Below, one piece after another: positions 1-11,082 of a DNA stretch of 64,000 nt. Under the pieces are notes generated by a model. That model was not told the DNA's origin and did not search any database. It saw nothing but the letters and a program-made list of their open reading frames with translations. The position numbers were made by a program, and so were the translations under genes. This DNA is from Neostapfia colusana (taxonomy: Eukaryota; Streptophyta; Magnoliopsida; Poales; Poaceae): assembly GCA_030760725.1 (NCBI GenBank), contig JASWHV010000001.1, positions 24,921,928 through 24,985,927 on the forward strand. The letters run 5' to 3'. Numbering within the stretch: the stretch's first letter is position 1; the number at the start of each line of letters is the position of its first letter.

Positions 1-1158
1 GAAGAGCTAAATACTGACCAGCAGCAACAAGGCAAGCCCCGGTTTGCATTAACTCGTCTATAAAGTTTTACTTTGTTTACATACGTAGGGTGATGTATGA
101 ATGTGCATTAGGTATAGGATGAATGAATCCCCACTTGCATGACCAGAAATTTTCCATAAGAGTGAGGGTAGTGTCTAAGACCTCGAGTAGACAAGCTATG
201 CTTAATGTTTCATAGAACTTCGGTACAAGTCGAGTAGTTGGAATCTACTCGCGAGATAGGCTTGGGACACACGAGATTGGTTCGAGTGATGCGAGACCAT
301 TTTAGTAATGAAAATGAGACTAGGCAGGGGCTAGGGCGCAGCAAGAGGGAGTCTTGTGTGCGTGGCCCTGTCCGTGTCGATTGAGGACCGATCCGTGTGC
401 GGCCCACGCTGATCAAGTTTGAACGTACCGAAGGCATATTGGATATATGGGCCCCGATAAACCGATGTAGCCTAAACCTCCGGGCGTCGAGGCATAGCAC
501 ACCGATTTATAGGTGTAGGTTGAGGGCAGCAAGGTGGAAATCTGCCAACTGGCATAGAGAGATGCTCCGTGTGGGGAACCTCCTGCTCGTTTCGGTGCGA
601 CCGGTTCGACGTTTGGGCTGTTGGGTGAAAGGTTATCCTGTACGACATCGAGTGAGCGTGCTGAGCAGCTCCACGGATGGGAGTACGTGACGTGCTCTTT
701 GGGTTTCCCTGCAGGTGTATATCGAGTCGATTCACCGTCCCTCGCGGTGAAGAGTACCACTTGGTCACTGAGTCGTGACGTAGACTAATGTATGAAATAT
801 GGTGATTCAATACTGCTGATATGATATAATATTGTATTGCTACATGTTTGCCACCAAATACTGCTTACTAAATTTCAGCCTCTTGAACTGTTAACTTGCT
901 GCTAAAAGTTGAACTAAGGATGAACTTGTAGGAGAGTCAATTTGTTGCAATATGACCATGCTATGTCATTGTGCCCCTCATGTAGAGTTTCATTCTTAGG
1001 TGAGTCGGTTAAGCCTTGCTGAGCCTTCGTGCTCATGGTTGCTGCTTAAGTGTTTTTCAGGTGAGGAGCCACCCACGGACTCGGAGTACAAGTCCACCGG
1101 CGAGGGTTACCCTCCGTCGGGGACCACGGCTGAGTGGGAGCTGTACACGCCGCGCTGA
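1..1158 (+). CDS. L1 LTR split micro-ORF (two candidate exons)
   Basis: Exon A is cut by the window edge (1-31) and ends in codons for DQQQQ plus one base. A GC-type donor follows (intron starts GCAAGC at 32). The acceptor TGTTTTTCAG ends at 1060. Exon B (1061-1158) stays in frame through the phase-1 join, begins Gly-Glu-Glu, has the motifs STGEG and PPSGTT, and ends EWELYTPR then TGA. The intron is 1029 bp. Exon B differs from the copy in element I by several substitutions and no indel. Homology of the signals is clear by eye. Translation is inference, because no start codon for this copy is in the window. Confidence 0.4.
1020..1035 (+). promoter_or_regulatory. Conserved RNA hairpin upstream of LTR acceptor (L1)
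   Basis: The arms are TGAGC and GCTCA around a 6-nt loop, preceded by TTGC and followed 25 bp later by the CAG acceptor at 1060. Equivalent hairpins occur in every long gypsy LTR of the window, with different but still paired arms in the M/O family. Confidence 0.5.
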
Positions 1159-1256
1159 GCTGAGACGTGCAGCTAGTGTGGGTTGCCCTAGGGCTGGGCA
1201 ACCGACTTTTGCTAGATAGGCGGGCGTGAGTTGTACAAAAGAAACTTCCGCTGTGT

Positions 1257-1262
1257 AATAAA
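1257..1262 (+). terminator. AATAAA polyadenylation signal in L1 LTR
   Basis: AATAAA lies about 100 bp after the stop of the micro-ORF and about 155 bp before the LTR end. This is where the end of the R region would be expected. Confidence 0.45.
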
Positions 1263-1416
1263 CGACCCTAGTTTGTAACTGAGAAGTGTACTACTTTGTA
1301 CATTCAGTTTGTTTTCCCATGTAATATGATGTGTTCTTATGACGTGTGCTGTCGGGTGTCGCATCGTGCGGCACCACCCTCTGCGATCCTGGATGAGCGG
1401 ATTTTGGTCCGCCACA

Positions 1417-3190
1417 ATCATAATCCTTGATGAGTTCCAACCATCGATGTTGCCTCAAATTCAGATCCGTTTGCGTGAATATATACTTGAGGCTCTTATG
1501 ATCTGTGTGGATCTCACATCGGTGGCCAAGGATGTAATGCCTCCAAATCTTCAAGGCATGTACCACGGCTGCAAGTTCCAAGTCATGTGTGGGGTAATTC
1601 AGCTCATGTTTATTCAGTTGCCTCAATGCATAAGCAACCACTTGTCCTCTTTGCATAAGCACACATCTAAGCCCTTGTCTTGATGCGTCACAATATATAT
1701 CAAAGCTCTTGCTCACGCCCGGCAATACCAAGACCGGCTCTGTTGTTAATGTCTTCTTTAGCTCCTCAAAGCTGTCTTGACATGCTTGTGTCCACTGAAA
1801 TGCTTTCCCTTTCATGAGCAATTCAGTCATAGGCTTCGCTATTTTGGAGAAATTATTGATGAACCGGCGGTAGTATCCAGCCATCCCAAGGAAACTCTGA
1901 ATATCCCTCACATTCTGCGGTTGGTTCCACTTCAAAACATCCCTCACTTTTCCAGGATCAACCGATACTCCTCCTTCGGAGATGATGTGACCTAAGAACG
2001 ATATCTCCTTTAGCCAAAATTGACACTTGCTGAACTTAGCATACAATTGATGCTCTTGTAGTTTCTGCAACGTTAATCTCAAGTGTTCTTCATGTTCTTC
2101 CTCGCTTTTCGAATACACCATGATGTCGTCGATGAAAACCACAACAAACTTGTCCAAGTACTCCATGAAGACATGATTCATGAGGTACATAAAGTATGCG
2201 GGCGCATTCATCAACCCAAAAGGCATAACGGTATATTCATACGAACCATACCGTGTTCTAAATGCAGTATTGGGTATGTCGGTGGCCTTAATCTTCAGAT
2301 GGAAGTATCCCAACCGAAGATCAATCTTGGAGAAAGTTCAGGAATCTTTCATTTGATCGAACAAGTCCTCTATGCGGGGCAGCGGGAATTTATTCTTGAT
2401 CGTCACTTCGTTGAGAGACCTATAGTCCACACACATCCTTTGGGTTCCATCTTTCTTGTCCACGAAGAGCACAGTGGCTTCCCACGGTGACGATCTTGGG
2501 TGTATAAAACCCTTTTCTAGCTGCTCCTGAATTTTCTTCTTGAGCTCTACTAATTCATTAGTAGGCATCCTATATGGCCTCTTCGCTATAGGTGCAGTTC
2601 CGGGTACTAAATCAGTGGCAAATTCAATGTCCCGGTCAGGTGCCATACCTGGAAGTTCTTCCGGGAACACATCTTAATATTCTTGAACTACCGGAATGCT
2701 TTCCAATGTCACTTCTTCGACGTGGTTCAGCGCTGCCTTCTCGGTTGCCGGTTGGGCTGCCTCGAACTCAATACGAGTACCGTGCTCACTTGTCAATTGC
2801 ACGATCTCAGCACATTGAATCACTCTGTTGTGCTTGCTTAATCAATCCATTCCAAGTATTATGTCAATCCCTTGGGAATCCAAGACAATAAGGTTGGCGA
2901 GAAAGTCTACCCCCCTTATTTTAATGCTTACTTTCGGACATACTATATTATTCCTCATCTCTCCACCGGGAGAATTAACCAACATAGTTTGTTTCATGTG
3001 TGATATGGGCAGGTTATACTTGGCAACATACTTGGATGATATGAATGAATGCGATGCTCTGGAATCAAATAAAACAGTGGCTGGGTTGGAGTTGGAAAGA
3101 AACATACCAATCACGACGTCCTCAGCTTGTTGTGCTTCCTCGGCAGAGACGTGATTCACATTGCCACTAGCATAGTTCTGCTGTCCACGG
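1417..3190 (-). pseudogene. pol: Element O pol remnant: protease, reverse transcriptase, RNase H (truncated)
   Basis: On the minus strand the aspartic protease region comes first (LFDSRASHSF near 3080; the usual DSG triad reads DSR). A stop lies near 2675, then the RT N-terminus (MFPEELPGM), another break at about 2313-2340, and the RT core with catalytic FIDD inside VVVFIDDIMVYSKS and FGLMNAPAYF. RNase H motifs follow (FDIYCDAS, HDLELAAV, HTDHKSLKYIF). The reading ends at LIKDYD, where LTR L1 is inserted, so integrase and chromodomain lie outside the window. Close similarity to element M marks O and M as the same chromovirus family. It is not functional. Confidence 0.9.
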
Positions 3191-4338
3191 TTACCTTGAT
3201 TTAGCTCCTCCATTCGGCCGTGGATTCTGCCTAGGTACTTTGCTTGGCTGTCCAAGGCCTTTCTTCGGGCACTGACTTGCAAAGTGTCCCGCCTCTCCGC
3301 ATGAAAAACATGCTTTGTTGCCTATAACAGCAGGAGTGTTGGGGCGAGGCTGGTTTTGAGCATAGGCGCCCATGTTGGGACGGGGTGCAGGATGCAAAGG
3401 CATACGAGGTGCTTGCATAACAGGATGTTGCTACGGTGGCTGATTAGGGCGAGGTGGATTTGCAGGGCAGAAAGTACAAGCGGACGAGCCATAATATGGT
3501 GCAGCTGGTGGCATAAAGCGGGGACGTACATTGCTCCCTTGTGGCTGTCCTTGATATGGCATCTTCCTCTTTCCCTCTTGCTTAATCTCACAGATCTTGC
3601 TCTCAACCACTATAGCTTTGTCAACGAGCTTCTGGAAGTTTGCGTAATCATTGTTGAGCAGCTGAACTTGGATCTCATTGTTCAATCCTCTCATGAACAA
3701 GTATTGCTTTCTTTGATCCCAGTTGACATTTTCTGGAGCATACCTTGCAGCGATGTGAACTTGTTGAGGTACTCATTCACGCTCTTCCTTCCTTGGCGGA
3801 GACCTCAAACTCTTGCCTTTTAAGCATCATAACTCCTGCAGGGACGTAATGAGAGCGGAAACTCTCCTTGAATTCAGCACAAGTGATAGTCTCCTGGTTG
3901 ACATGAGCATTGCAAAGAGCGTCCCACCAGTCAGCGGCTGCTTCCATAAGTTGGTGCGATGCAAAGAGAACATTCTCACGATCATTGCACTGAACAATAG
4001 CAAGCTTCTTTTCCATAGACTTCAGCCAATCATCAGCCTCCATAGGATCATTGGCTTGTGAAAAGTAGGCGGCCTAGTCCTCATGAACTCTCCCAATATG
4101 TTGTGAGCCGGCGGTGGTGGCGGTCGCGGCGGTGGGGGTCCAGGAACGGGGTTCGGATTGTTGTTGTTTTTTGTATCATAGTTTGCATGAGCTGGTTCTG
4201 CATAGCCATCAACCATTCAAGGTTGCTTGCATCAAGCCCAGGGTTAGTATTTTTAGGAACTTCAACATTGCCATCCTCCTGTGGTTCGTTGTTGCCACGA
4301 GCGTTCCTCCTTTGACGGTTGGAGTTTTCCCTCACCAT
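3191..4338 (-). pseudogene. gag: Element O gag remnant
   Basis: The start is the ATG at 4338 (MVRENSNRQRRN), directly after a pyrimidine-rich stretch ending CATAG. Next come a proline-rich linker (PPPRPPPPP), the retrotransposon gag domain (ADDWLKSMEKKLAIVQC, AAADWWDALC, FMRGLNNEIQVQLLNN) and a zinc knuckle of form CX2CX4HX4C (CFSCGEAGHFASQC, near 3300). Frameshifts break it at about 4050, 3780, 3430 and 3400. Gag forms the virus-like particle and the knuckle binds RNA. This copy is dead. It aligns along its length with M gag at 22577. Confidence 0.88.
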
Positions 4339-4644
4339 CTATGAGAGAGAGTAGAGTAGAATAGAAAATAGAAATTTATATTGATCCCCCAACTATATGC
4401 ATCAAGGTGTATGAACTAAGTATCTTCTTTTATTAATTTCAGCCTATATGAGGATGTGAACACGTGCCGAAGCATCTCACATCTCTCCACTATGTGTGGA
4501 TGTGGACATCCGCCGAAGCATCCCACAACTCACATCAGCACACAAACCAAGCAATCATCACAAAAATTTCAGCACACCACTCTTATTCAAGCTACTATGA
4601 TCTAAACGTTCCTATTACAGCTTTATTCAATGGGAAATCTAAAC

Positions 4645-5620
4645 TTAATCGTGAGAACTGGCGCTGTTCTCGCCGTGTGACGGGGGTGGTCCATACATGG
4701 GCGTACGCCATGGTGAGTCGGCTGTCCATGTAGGGATATATGACGCTGGTGCTCCATTTGCTCCCGCGTTGGCACGAGTCTCCTCTTGTTTCTCCAGCAA
4801 ATACAGCTTCTTGCGAAGGTAACAGATCTCTTCTTGTGCGCTTGCATAGCGGTTTCCTAACTCTACGAGCAACCTCTGAGACTTGTCAGCAGCTTGTGGG
4901 TTGGAAAGATCTCCTACATGGGGTCCAATGATCTCCCTTGTACCAATCTTCCGATACGGGTGCAGCTCAAAAGTGGTGTCCTCAAGCTGCTCATGGAAGG
5001 CGTAGCACATTCCGGTGAGTACATCCCATGCAGCATCATCGATAGCTTCTGCCATTGTAGCTCTCCATGTGGGTGCGAAGTGCCGAGTGACAACCCTACC
5101 GTTATATAGGATGGTTACTTCAGCCTTCCACTCTTCTTGTCCGAGACGAGGGACTTTCTTGAGAAGATATTCCGGGTATAAGCTGCAGCAATCCAGAAAT
5201 TTTTTGAGCTCCTTGGATATGTGTCCTCCTTCCATTCCGTCGGACCAAAATTCTTGAACTGAATGGTTGCCCCGTCATCACCTTCAATATTGGTCTCAGC
5301 AAGGGGTGGCTCCTCTTCGGATTCATCTCCTCCCGACATAGCTTCATGAGGCTCCACGAGGTGTAAGCCCACGTGAAATTCCTCCTGAGGTGCGTACCAA
5401 TGCCGTTCTTGTGGATCATCCTCCACATCGTTTTTGAATGGTTCCACCTCTTCCGGATCTTCTTCCTCATGCATAGAGCTATTGACTTCCTCTTCAGCAT
5501 GAGGTTCCATCTTCACCTCCTCCCGATATGGTCCATCAGACACCTCAATGGGGTTAAGTGCACTCCCACGTGGTGATGGACGAGAAATATTATGCGTGCT
5601 GTGCTCCTAATCACCGGCAT
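4645..5620 (-). pseudogene. Element O upstream ORF1 (coiled-coil protein), two frameshifts
   Basis: This extra frame lies between the LTR and gag. The likely start is the ATG at 5620 (MPVIRST), just after CTTATAG. One shift near 5600 and one near 5230 separate three open stretches. The N-terminal third is very acidic (EEEPPLAETNIEGDD). The middle has a beta-beta-alpha-like pattern (EVTILYNGRVVTRHF then AEAIDDAAWDVLTGM). A predicted helix or coiled coil follows (EEICYLRKKLYLLEKQEE), and the tail is Pro/Ser-rich, ending before gag. It has no protein family I can name. Element R carries an intact ORF in the same place with the same layout (61576-62520). In M most of this ORF is deleted. Confidence 0.55.
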
Positions 5621-5868
5621 CTATAAGACATGAGAACTTTAGAGAAGGAAGAAAATAGCTCCAAAACTTCAGAAGCTATGAAGCAAGAAAGTAAAAGTGT
5701 TCCTTTCCAATAGAAGAGAAAAAGAGGGGCTGAAAATAGAACTTTGCGGTGGCTGAATTGACAAGTAAAAGTGCAGAAGCAAGCAATTTTTAAAAATAGC
5801 AGTTTAGAGGGGTGTTCTTATGTGTTTTAGAGTGTCCATTCTACCTAGGCTTGCGTCCTACGGTCAAC

Positions 5869-5886
5869 GTGGCTCTGGTACCGATT
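5869..5886 (-). promoter_or_regulatory. Element O primer binding site (decayed)
   Basis: Read on the minus strand, sequence next to the O LTR end resembles the initiator Met-tRNA complement TGGTATCAGGGCC of element M, with two or three substitutions. It marks the start of O's internal region and confirms its minus orientation. Confidence 0.6.
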
Positions 5887-5917
5887 TGTGACACCCGGTT
5901 CTGAAAATAGAACCAAG
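5887..5917 (-). mobile_element. Element O 5' LTR, last 31 bp (left piece)
   Basis: On the minus strand this reads as the LTR end ...CCGGGTGTCACA of the M/O family. It joins perfectly to 30369 onward across the M insertion: the target duplication CCAAG is at 5913-5917 and at 30369-30373. M therefore entered O's LTR about 30 bp from its 3' end. Confidence 0.9.
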
Positions 5918-6088
5918 TGTAACACCCTCAAATTCATTTCCATGCATTGCATACGTTTTTCATATAGAGAAACATTAAAAAAGAACTAGAAATGGAGAAA
6001 GAATCATAAAAATGATGGGGAATGGGAAAAAGCTAGCTGAAATGATCCAATTCCAATTTGTCTAAGTGCGCTGTCGACACATCCCCCG

Positions 6089-6820
6089 GCCCTGCTGGAC
6101 ACGTGGCGCCTTCGGAGCTCACCTCCGCGGAGGAGGGGAGGTCCGGCACCGCTGGACACGTGGCGCCTTCGGAGCTCACCTCCACGGAGGAGGGGAGGTC
6201 CGGCACCGCTGGACACATGGCGCCTTCGTAGCTCACCTCCACGGAGGAGGGGAGGTCTGGCACCGCTGGACACGTGACGCCTTTGGAGCTCACCTCCGCG
6301 GAGGAGGTGAGGTCCGGCACTGCTGGACACGTGGCGCACTCGGAGCTCGCCTCTGAGGATAAGGGAGGTCCGGCACCGCTGGACACGTGGCACCCTCGGA
6401 GCTCGCCTCTGAAGAGAAGGGAGGTCCGGCACCGCTGGACACGTGGCGCCCTCGGAGCTCGCCTCTGAGGAGAAGGGAGGTCCGGCACCGCTAGACACAT
6501 GGCGCCCTCGGAGCTCGCCTCTGAGGAGAAGGGAGGTCCGACACCGCTGGACACGTGGCCTCCTCGGAGCTCGCCTCTGGGGAGAAGGGAGGTCCGGCCC
6601 TGCTGGACACGTGGCGCCCTCGGAGCTCGCCTCTGAGGAGAGGGGAGTCCCGACCCCGCTGGATACGTGGCGCCCTCGGAGCTCGCCTCTGAGGAGGGGG
6701 CGAGGCCCGGCTCCGCTGGCCACGTGGCAGGCAGGAGCTCGCCTCTGAGGAGAAGGGTGGCTCGGCCCCGCTGGGCACGTGGCGCTTTTGGAGCTCACCC
6801 CTGCAGAGGGGGCGAGGTCC
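6089..6820 (+). repeat. 57-bp tandem array with G-boxes in M 5' LTR U3
   Basis: About 12 to 13 units of about 57 bp, each with GGACACGTGGCGCC followed by GGAGCTC and a GAGG-rich part. Most units keep CACGTGGC, the G-box/ABRE core bound by plant bZIP and bHLH factors (family knowledge). The array ends about 185 bp upstream of the TATA box, so it sits in the enhancer position. The period is a multiple of three, which keeps several frames open without coding meaning. A matching array lies in the right LTR. Confidence 0.9.
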
Positions 6821-7003
6821 CTAGGAAGTTTTTCTACTGTGCGCGGGGGGTACCCGGTACTGAGGGTACCGACACAATTTCCCCAAAATTTTCCCACATT
6901 GCTGCCGCACATAGCTGAAAAGATAAATTTGTTAAGATCCAAAACAAATTGAATAAGACTCTTATTTGAGCTCCAATTGGAGTAGGACTCCTCTTTTTCC
7001 CCT

Positions 7004-7010
7004 TATAAAT
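7004..7010 (+). promoter_or_regulatory. TATA box of M 5' LTR
   Basis: TATAAAT follows a C/T-rich stretch (CTTTTTCCCC). The same context is in the right LTR at 28231 and, on the minus strand, in O's LTR at 32591-32597. Transcription would start about 30 bp downstream. Confidence 0.7.
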
Positions 7011-8055
7011 AGAACCCAAAACCCCCCTTGACGGTAACCCCTTTCTTTTTCCCCCCTCCCAAGTCGACGACTTTGAGGCCCTATCCCCCAACTCGCCGAG
7101 TTGGACACACACCCCCCCTCGCCGGAGTTCAGTCGCCGGTGAGCCCGCCGACAAGCCCCATCTGTAAAAGCCCAAGAAAGTGACTTGCAAAAAAATTGTT
7201 CATCACCTCACAACACCACAGCTCTTGTGATGGATATCTCATGAACATTTGTGAAGAGCATGTAACCACCATCAAATGGGTGATTAGAAGAGAAAGCCCT
7301 AACTTCCAAAAAGTAGGATTTCTACACATAAGCATGGAAGGTTAGCTCCCCTATAGACCTTAAATAGTCTTGGGAAGGCTCAGGCCAAATTTCATGCAAA
7401 TCCAATACTTTTTGAGGCACTTTTGGAGACATTGGTAAAATGGGCCAATATGAATGCAAATTCAAATTGCAGCAACTTTCATCACTTGAATTCAAAAGTT
7501 GACTTCATATTCAAACTCAGCACATTTTTCTGAGTTAGTCCACCAATGTTCATCCTCATTGGACTTCATCTTGTCGGGAGCTAAATTTGCATTAATTCAA
7601 AACTGAATTTGAATTTCAAATTCAAATGGCCAGCAAATTTAGCCAAATCAGATTCAAATTTAGGAAATCAAATTCAAACAATGACTTGGAGGCTAAGTCT
7701 CATTCAATTGTGAGTAGCTGGGATCTTTGCAGTGAAAACAGGAATGAAAAATCGGAAAAGAAATTAGAGGGGGGAAGGGCCCACTGGTCAGTGACTGTGC
7801 TCATAGGGGAAACCGACTCTGTTGCCGTCGGTCAGCCGGCGGAACTGTTGCCACCTCACGGCCTCGCTCGCATGCGTGCCAGCGCTCGGTTGGATCATCT
7901 CGTGCCCCGTCCCGATCACCACGTACACGGCACAAATTGATTTCGCTGCCTCCCCCGCCTGCGCCGCTCTGCTCAGCTCCCGCGCGCGCGAAAACCGGCA
8001 GCGGCGACCGAACCTTCGAGCCTCGGCGCGCACCAGTGCCGATCATCGATCGCGC

Positions 8056-10805
8056 ATGGTCTGCAGCAAAAAGGAGCGCCAAGGTGTGCTCTAGCTGTTC
8101 CCCGTGTTGCACCAGCGAGTTGCACTCGTTTGCGGGCTGTTTACGCCGTCGAAGTCAAGAAACCGGAAGGAACCGGCAGAGCTGTGCTTCGGCTCACCAT
8201 CAACCGCCCATTCCAGCCATCTTCCCCGACCACGTGCTACACAAGAAAGGTGTGTGGGTATCCCTAGATGGTGTAGCCGCAAACCATTCGGCAAATAATC
8301 CATCGGGTAGCAAGAATATTAGAAAGTCCCGAACCCTAGTGCAACAGACTTAGTTCGGCAAAAAACAAAAAAACCGGCTTACATGTTGAATCAATAGTCA
8401 AGCTAGCTCGCAAGTAGCTTCTACACCTCCTAGCGTCCCTCCTCGAGGAAGAACTGAGCACAACCGTCCAGAAATGGCCGAGATATAGCAGTTTCCATAG
8501 CCGCCGGTGCAAACACGGCTCGGGTCGCCGTCGAGAGTGGGTTTGCAGGCATTTTTAGCTTCCGAGGCTGCTCACGTCGGGTTCCTCATGACCCACTGAT
8601 GCTCCCCGAGCAAACCGTGACTCTTTTCATGCCTCAGAGAGCAAGAACAATCTCGCCAGAGCCCTAACCTCCACGGTTGACGTCGAACGGCCATTTCCGG
8701 TCACCGCCAGCGGGCTCCGACCCCCCGAGGCAAGTTCCACATGGTAGGGCTAGGCGGCCAGTTATAGCGCTGGGGGCTCTCGGGAAGTCACTTCCGGCGA
8801 ACCTCGCCGGAGTGCACCACCGCAGAACACGCGGGCGCGCGCGAGGAGGAAGAAGGCGGGTGGTGGGGCCCACCCGCAGAGTGTAAACATTTTGGGATTT
8901 TCCAGTTTAGGTCAAACTTCAAATGCATATAACTTTTGCTAGGAAGCTCCAAATTTAGTGAACTAAATTTTGCTGAACTCAGCTTTTTGAATAGTTTCCA
9001 GAAACACAAATTTCAGCTCATGAAACTTAATGGTTTTCCAGAATTAATTCCCTAAATTTAAACTGTTAGGAATTTTATCTGGAGAATTACTTTATGAAAA
9101 ATTCTTAAATTTGGCTGAGAGGTTCAGCGGAAAATCCTTGAGTCACAGTAAAATTTTCAGACCCATCCAAGTTTATTTAGTCCCCCTAATGGTGTGATTA
9201 AGTGAACTGCCCTGAGAAAATAGAAAAATGTACAGAAACATTTGTCAGATTTTCTCAATTCTTGTTTAGGGCATGACTTCATCTAGAATTCTTGAAATGA
9301 CATGAAACCAATTCCATTAGAACCATCTCAAATTCTAGTTTCCAGAAAGTAATGATTGGAGCCATGAAAACCCCTGGAATTCCTTAGAGGCTCTAATATT
9401 GACCAAATAGGCTTTTATTTGTACAAGGCTCAGATGAACTTTGTTTCAAATGAAACTTGGTCAAGACTCTGGTTAGGACCCTACCAAGCCACCATAAAAA
9501 TTTCAGAGCCAAAAGGGAGGGCTAGCTAGAGTTATGGTAATCACTTATTCAGTTCTAAACATTGCATGTAAATTGACATATATTATATCATTTACGTGTA
9601 GTCGCTGAAGGCGAGGAGACCCCGGAAGTGCTCGACTTCCTTCTTCTGGACGAAGCCTTAACATCTGACCAGCAGCAACAAGGCAATCCCCGGTTCGCAT
9701 TAACCCACTTTACAAAGTTTTGCTTTATGTATACTTAGTATGGGGTATAGATGTGCATTAGGTGTAGGATGGATGAAATTCATGTGCATAACCAGATTTT
9801 TTCTATAAGAGTGAGGGTAGTGTCTAAGTCCTCGAGTATACAGGCTATGCTTAATGATTCATAGAACTTCGGTACAAGTCGAGTAGCTGGAATCGACTCG
9901 CGAGTTAGGCTTGGGACACACGGGATTGGTTCGAGTGAAGTGAGATCACTTTATTAATGAAAATGAGACTAGGCAGGGGCTAGGGTGCAGCAAGAGGAAG
10001 TCTTGTGGGCGCAGCCCTGTTCGTGTCGATTGAGGACCGATCCGTGTGCGGCCCATGCTGATCAAGTTTGAACGTACCGAAGGCATATCGGATATATGGG
10101 CCCCGGTAAACCGATGTAACCTAAACCTCCGGGCGTCGAGGCATAGCACACCGATTTATAGGTGTAGGTTGAGGGAAGCAAGGTGGAAATCTGCTAACGG
10201 GCATAGAGAGATGCTCCGTGTAGGTACCTCCTGTCCGTTTCGGTGCGACCGGTTCGACGTTTGGGCTGTCGGGTGAAAGGTTGTCCCGTACGACATCGAG
10301 TGAGCGTTCTGTGCAGCTCCACGGGTGGGCGTACGTGATGTGCTCTTCGGGTATCCCTGCAGGTTTATATCGAGTCAATTCACCGTCCCTCACGGTGAAG
10401 AGTACCACTTGGTCACTGAGTTGTGACGTAGGTTAATACATGAAATGTGATGATTCAATATTGCTGATATGATAAAAATTGTATTGGTACATGTGTGCCA
10501 CCAAATATTGCTCACTAAAATTCAGATTTCATGAACTGTAAACTTGTGGCTAAAAGATGAACTAAGGATGAACTTGTAGGTGTGTCCATTTGCTGAAATT
10601 TACCATCCCATGCTCGTGTAAACTGCATATAGAGTTTCATGCCTAGGTGAGTCGGTTAAGTCTTGTTGAGCCATCGTGCTCATGGTTGCTGCTTAAATGT
10701 TTTTCAGGTGAGGAGTATCCCACGGACTCGGGCTACGAGTCCACCGGCGAGGGCTTCCCTCCGTCGGGGACCACGGTTGAGTGGGAACCGTACACGCCAC
10801 GCTGA
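8056..10805 (+). CDS. I 5' LTR split micro-ORF (candidate start exon plus two exons)
   Basis: The best-supported part is exon A (9602-9682), which reads EGEETPEVLDF and later DQQQQ, joined to exon B (10708-10805), which begins GEEYPTDSGYESTGEG and ends EWEPYTPR then TGA. The intron is 9683-10707 (1025 bp); the donor here reads GCAATC where L1 and R have GCAAGC, so this copy may be damaged. The acceptor is GTTTTTCAG. A possible first exon is 8056-8083: an ATG followed by eight codons and a phase-1 GT donor (CAAG|GTGTGC), matching the phase of the TAG acceptor at 9601. The start exon is speculative. The product would be a short acidic peptide of unknown role. Confidence 0.4.
10667..10682 (+). 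promoter_or_regulatory. Conserved hairpin upstream of LTR acceptor (I 5' LTR)
   Basis: TGAGC and GCTCA arms around CATCGT, 25 bp before the CAG at 10707. The copy in the right LTR is at 19497-19512. Confidence 0.5.
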
Positions 10806-11069
10806 GCTGGAGGAGTGCAGCTAGTGTGGGTTTCCCTAGGGCTGGGCAACCGACTTTTGCTAGGTAGATGGGTGTGTGTTGTACAAACTTAGCTTCCGCT
10901 GTTGTAATGTAAACACTAGTTTGTAACTGAAGTATTGTACTACTTTGTACATTTCAGTTGGTTTTCTATGTAATACAATATCGTTCTTATGATGTGTGCT
11001 GTCGGGTGTCGCATCGTGTGGCACCAGCCTCTGCGTTCCTGGATGAGCGGATTTTGGTCCGCCACAGGA

Positions 11070-11082
11070 TGGTATCAGAGCC
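11070..11082 (+). promoter_or_regulatory. Element I primer binding site
   Basis: TGGTATCAGAGCC, complementary to the 3' end of initiator Met-tRNA, 3 bp after the LTR end. It fixes the left LTR boundary. Confidence 0.9.

Larger units (their letters stand above)
1..1416 (+). mobile_element. L1: 3' part of a long gypsy LTR
   Basis: The sequence matches the last 1.4 kb of the LTRs of element I (about 9650-11066 and 18475-19896), including the end GGTCCGCCACA. The left part lies outside the window, so it could be a solo LTR or the 3' LTR of a full element. It interrupts the minus-strand RNase H of element O: O's sequence resumes at 1417 within the residues LIKDYD. It has an AATAAA at 1257-1262 and the split micro-ORF described separately. 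No primer site follows it, so it is not a 5' LTR. Confidence 0.85.
5918..7162 (+). mobile_element. M 5' LTR, first part
   Basis: This is U3 and the start of R: a 57-bp tandem array with G-boxes (about 6089-6820), then TATAAAT at 7004. It is cut at 7162 by element I. Its continuation at 19897 matches the uninterrupted right LTR at 28385. Confidence 0.92.
7163..11066 (+). mobile_element. I 5' LTR
   Basis: This very long LTR has an AT-rich first part, a GC-rich block (about 7790-8880), a second AT-rich part with degenerate repeats of the type AACTTTTGCTAGGAAGCTCC, and a conserved last 1.5 kb shared with L1 and R. That last part has the split micro-ORF, inverted repeats near 10380-10430 and the TGAGC/GCTCA hairpin. 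I see no confident TATA box. Confidence 0.92.

Noticed and set aside
1339..4344. Plus-strand frames opposite O gag and pol
   Set aside because: Shadows of the minus-strand retrotransposon genes; no known domain on the plus strand.
6004..6942. Long minus-strand frame of 312 codons with repeated HVSSGAG-type units (also 27341-28138)
   Set aside because: It is the 57-bp array read as protein. The period is a multiple of three, so frames stay open by chance. It has no start context and lies in LTR U3.
7790..8880. GC-rich block with several frames of about 100 codons in the I LTR (also 16600-17700 and 56640-57850)
   Set aside because: Frames are not shared between the two LTR copies. Only the small ATG exon at 8056 is kept as a weak candidate.
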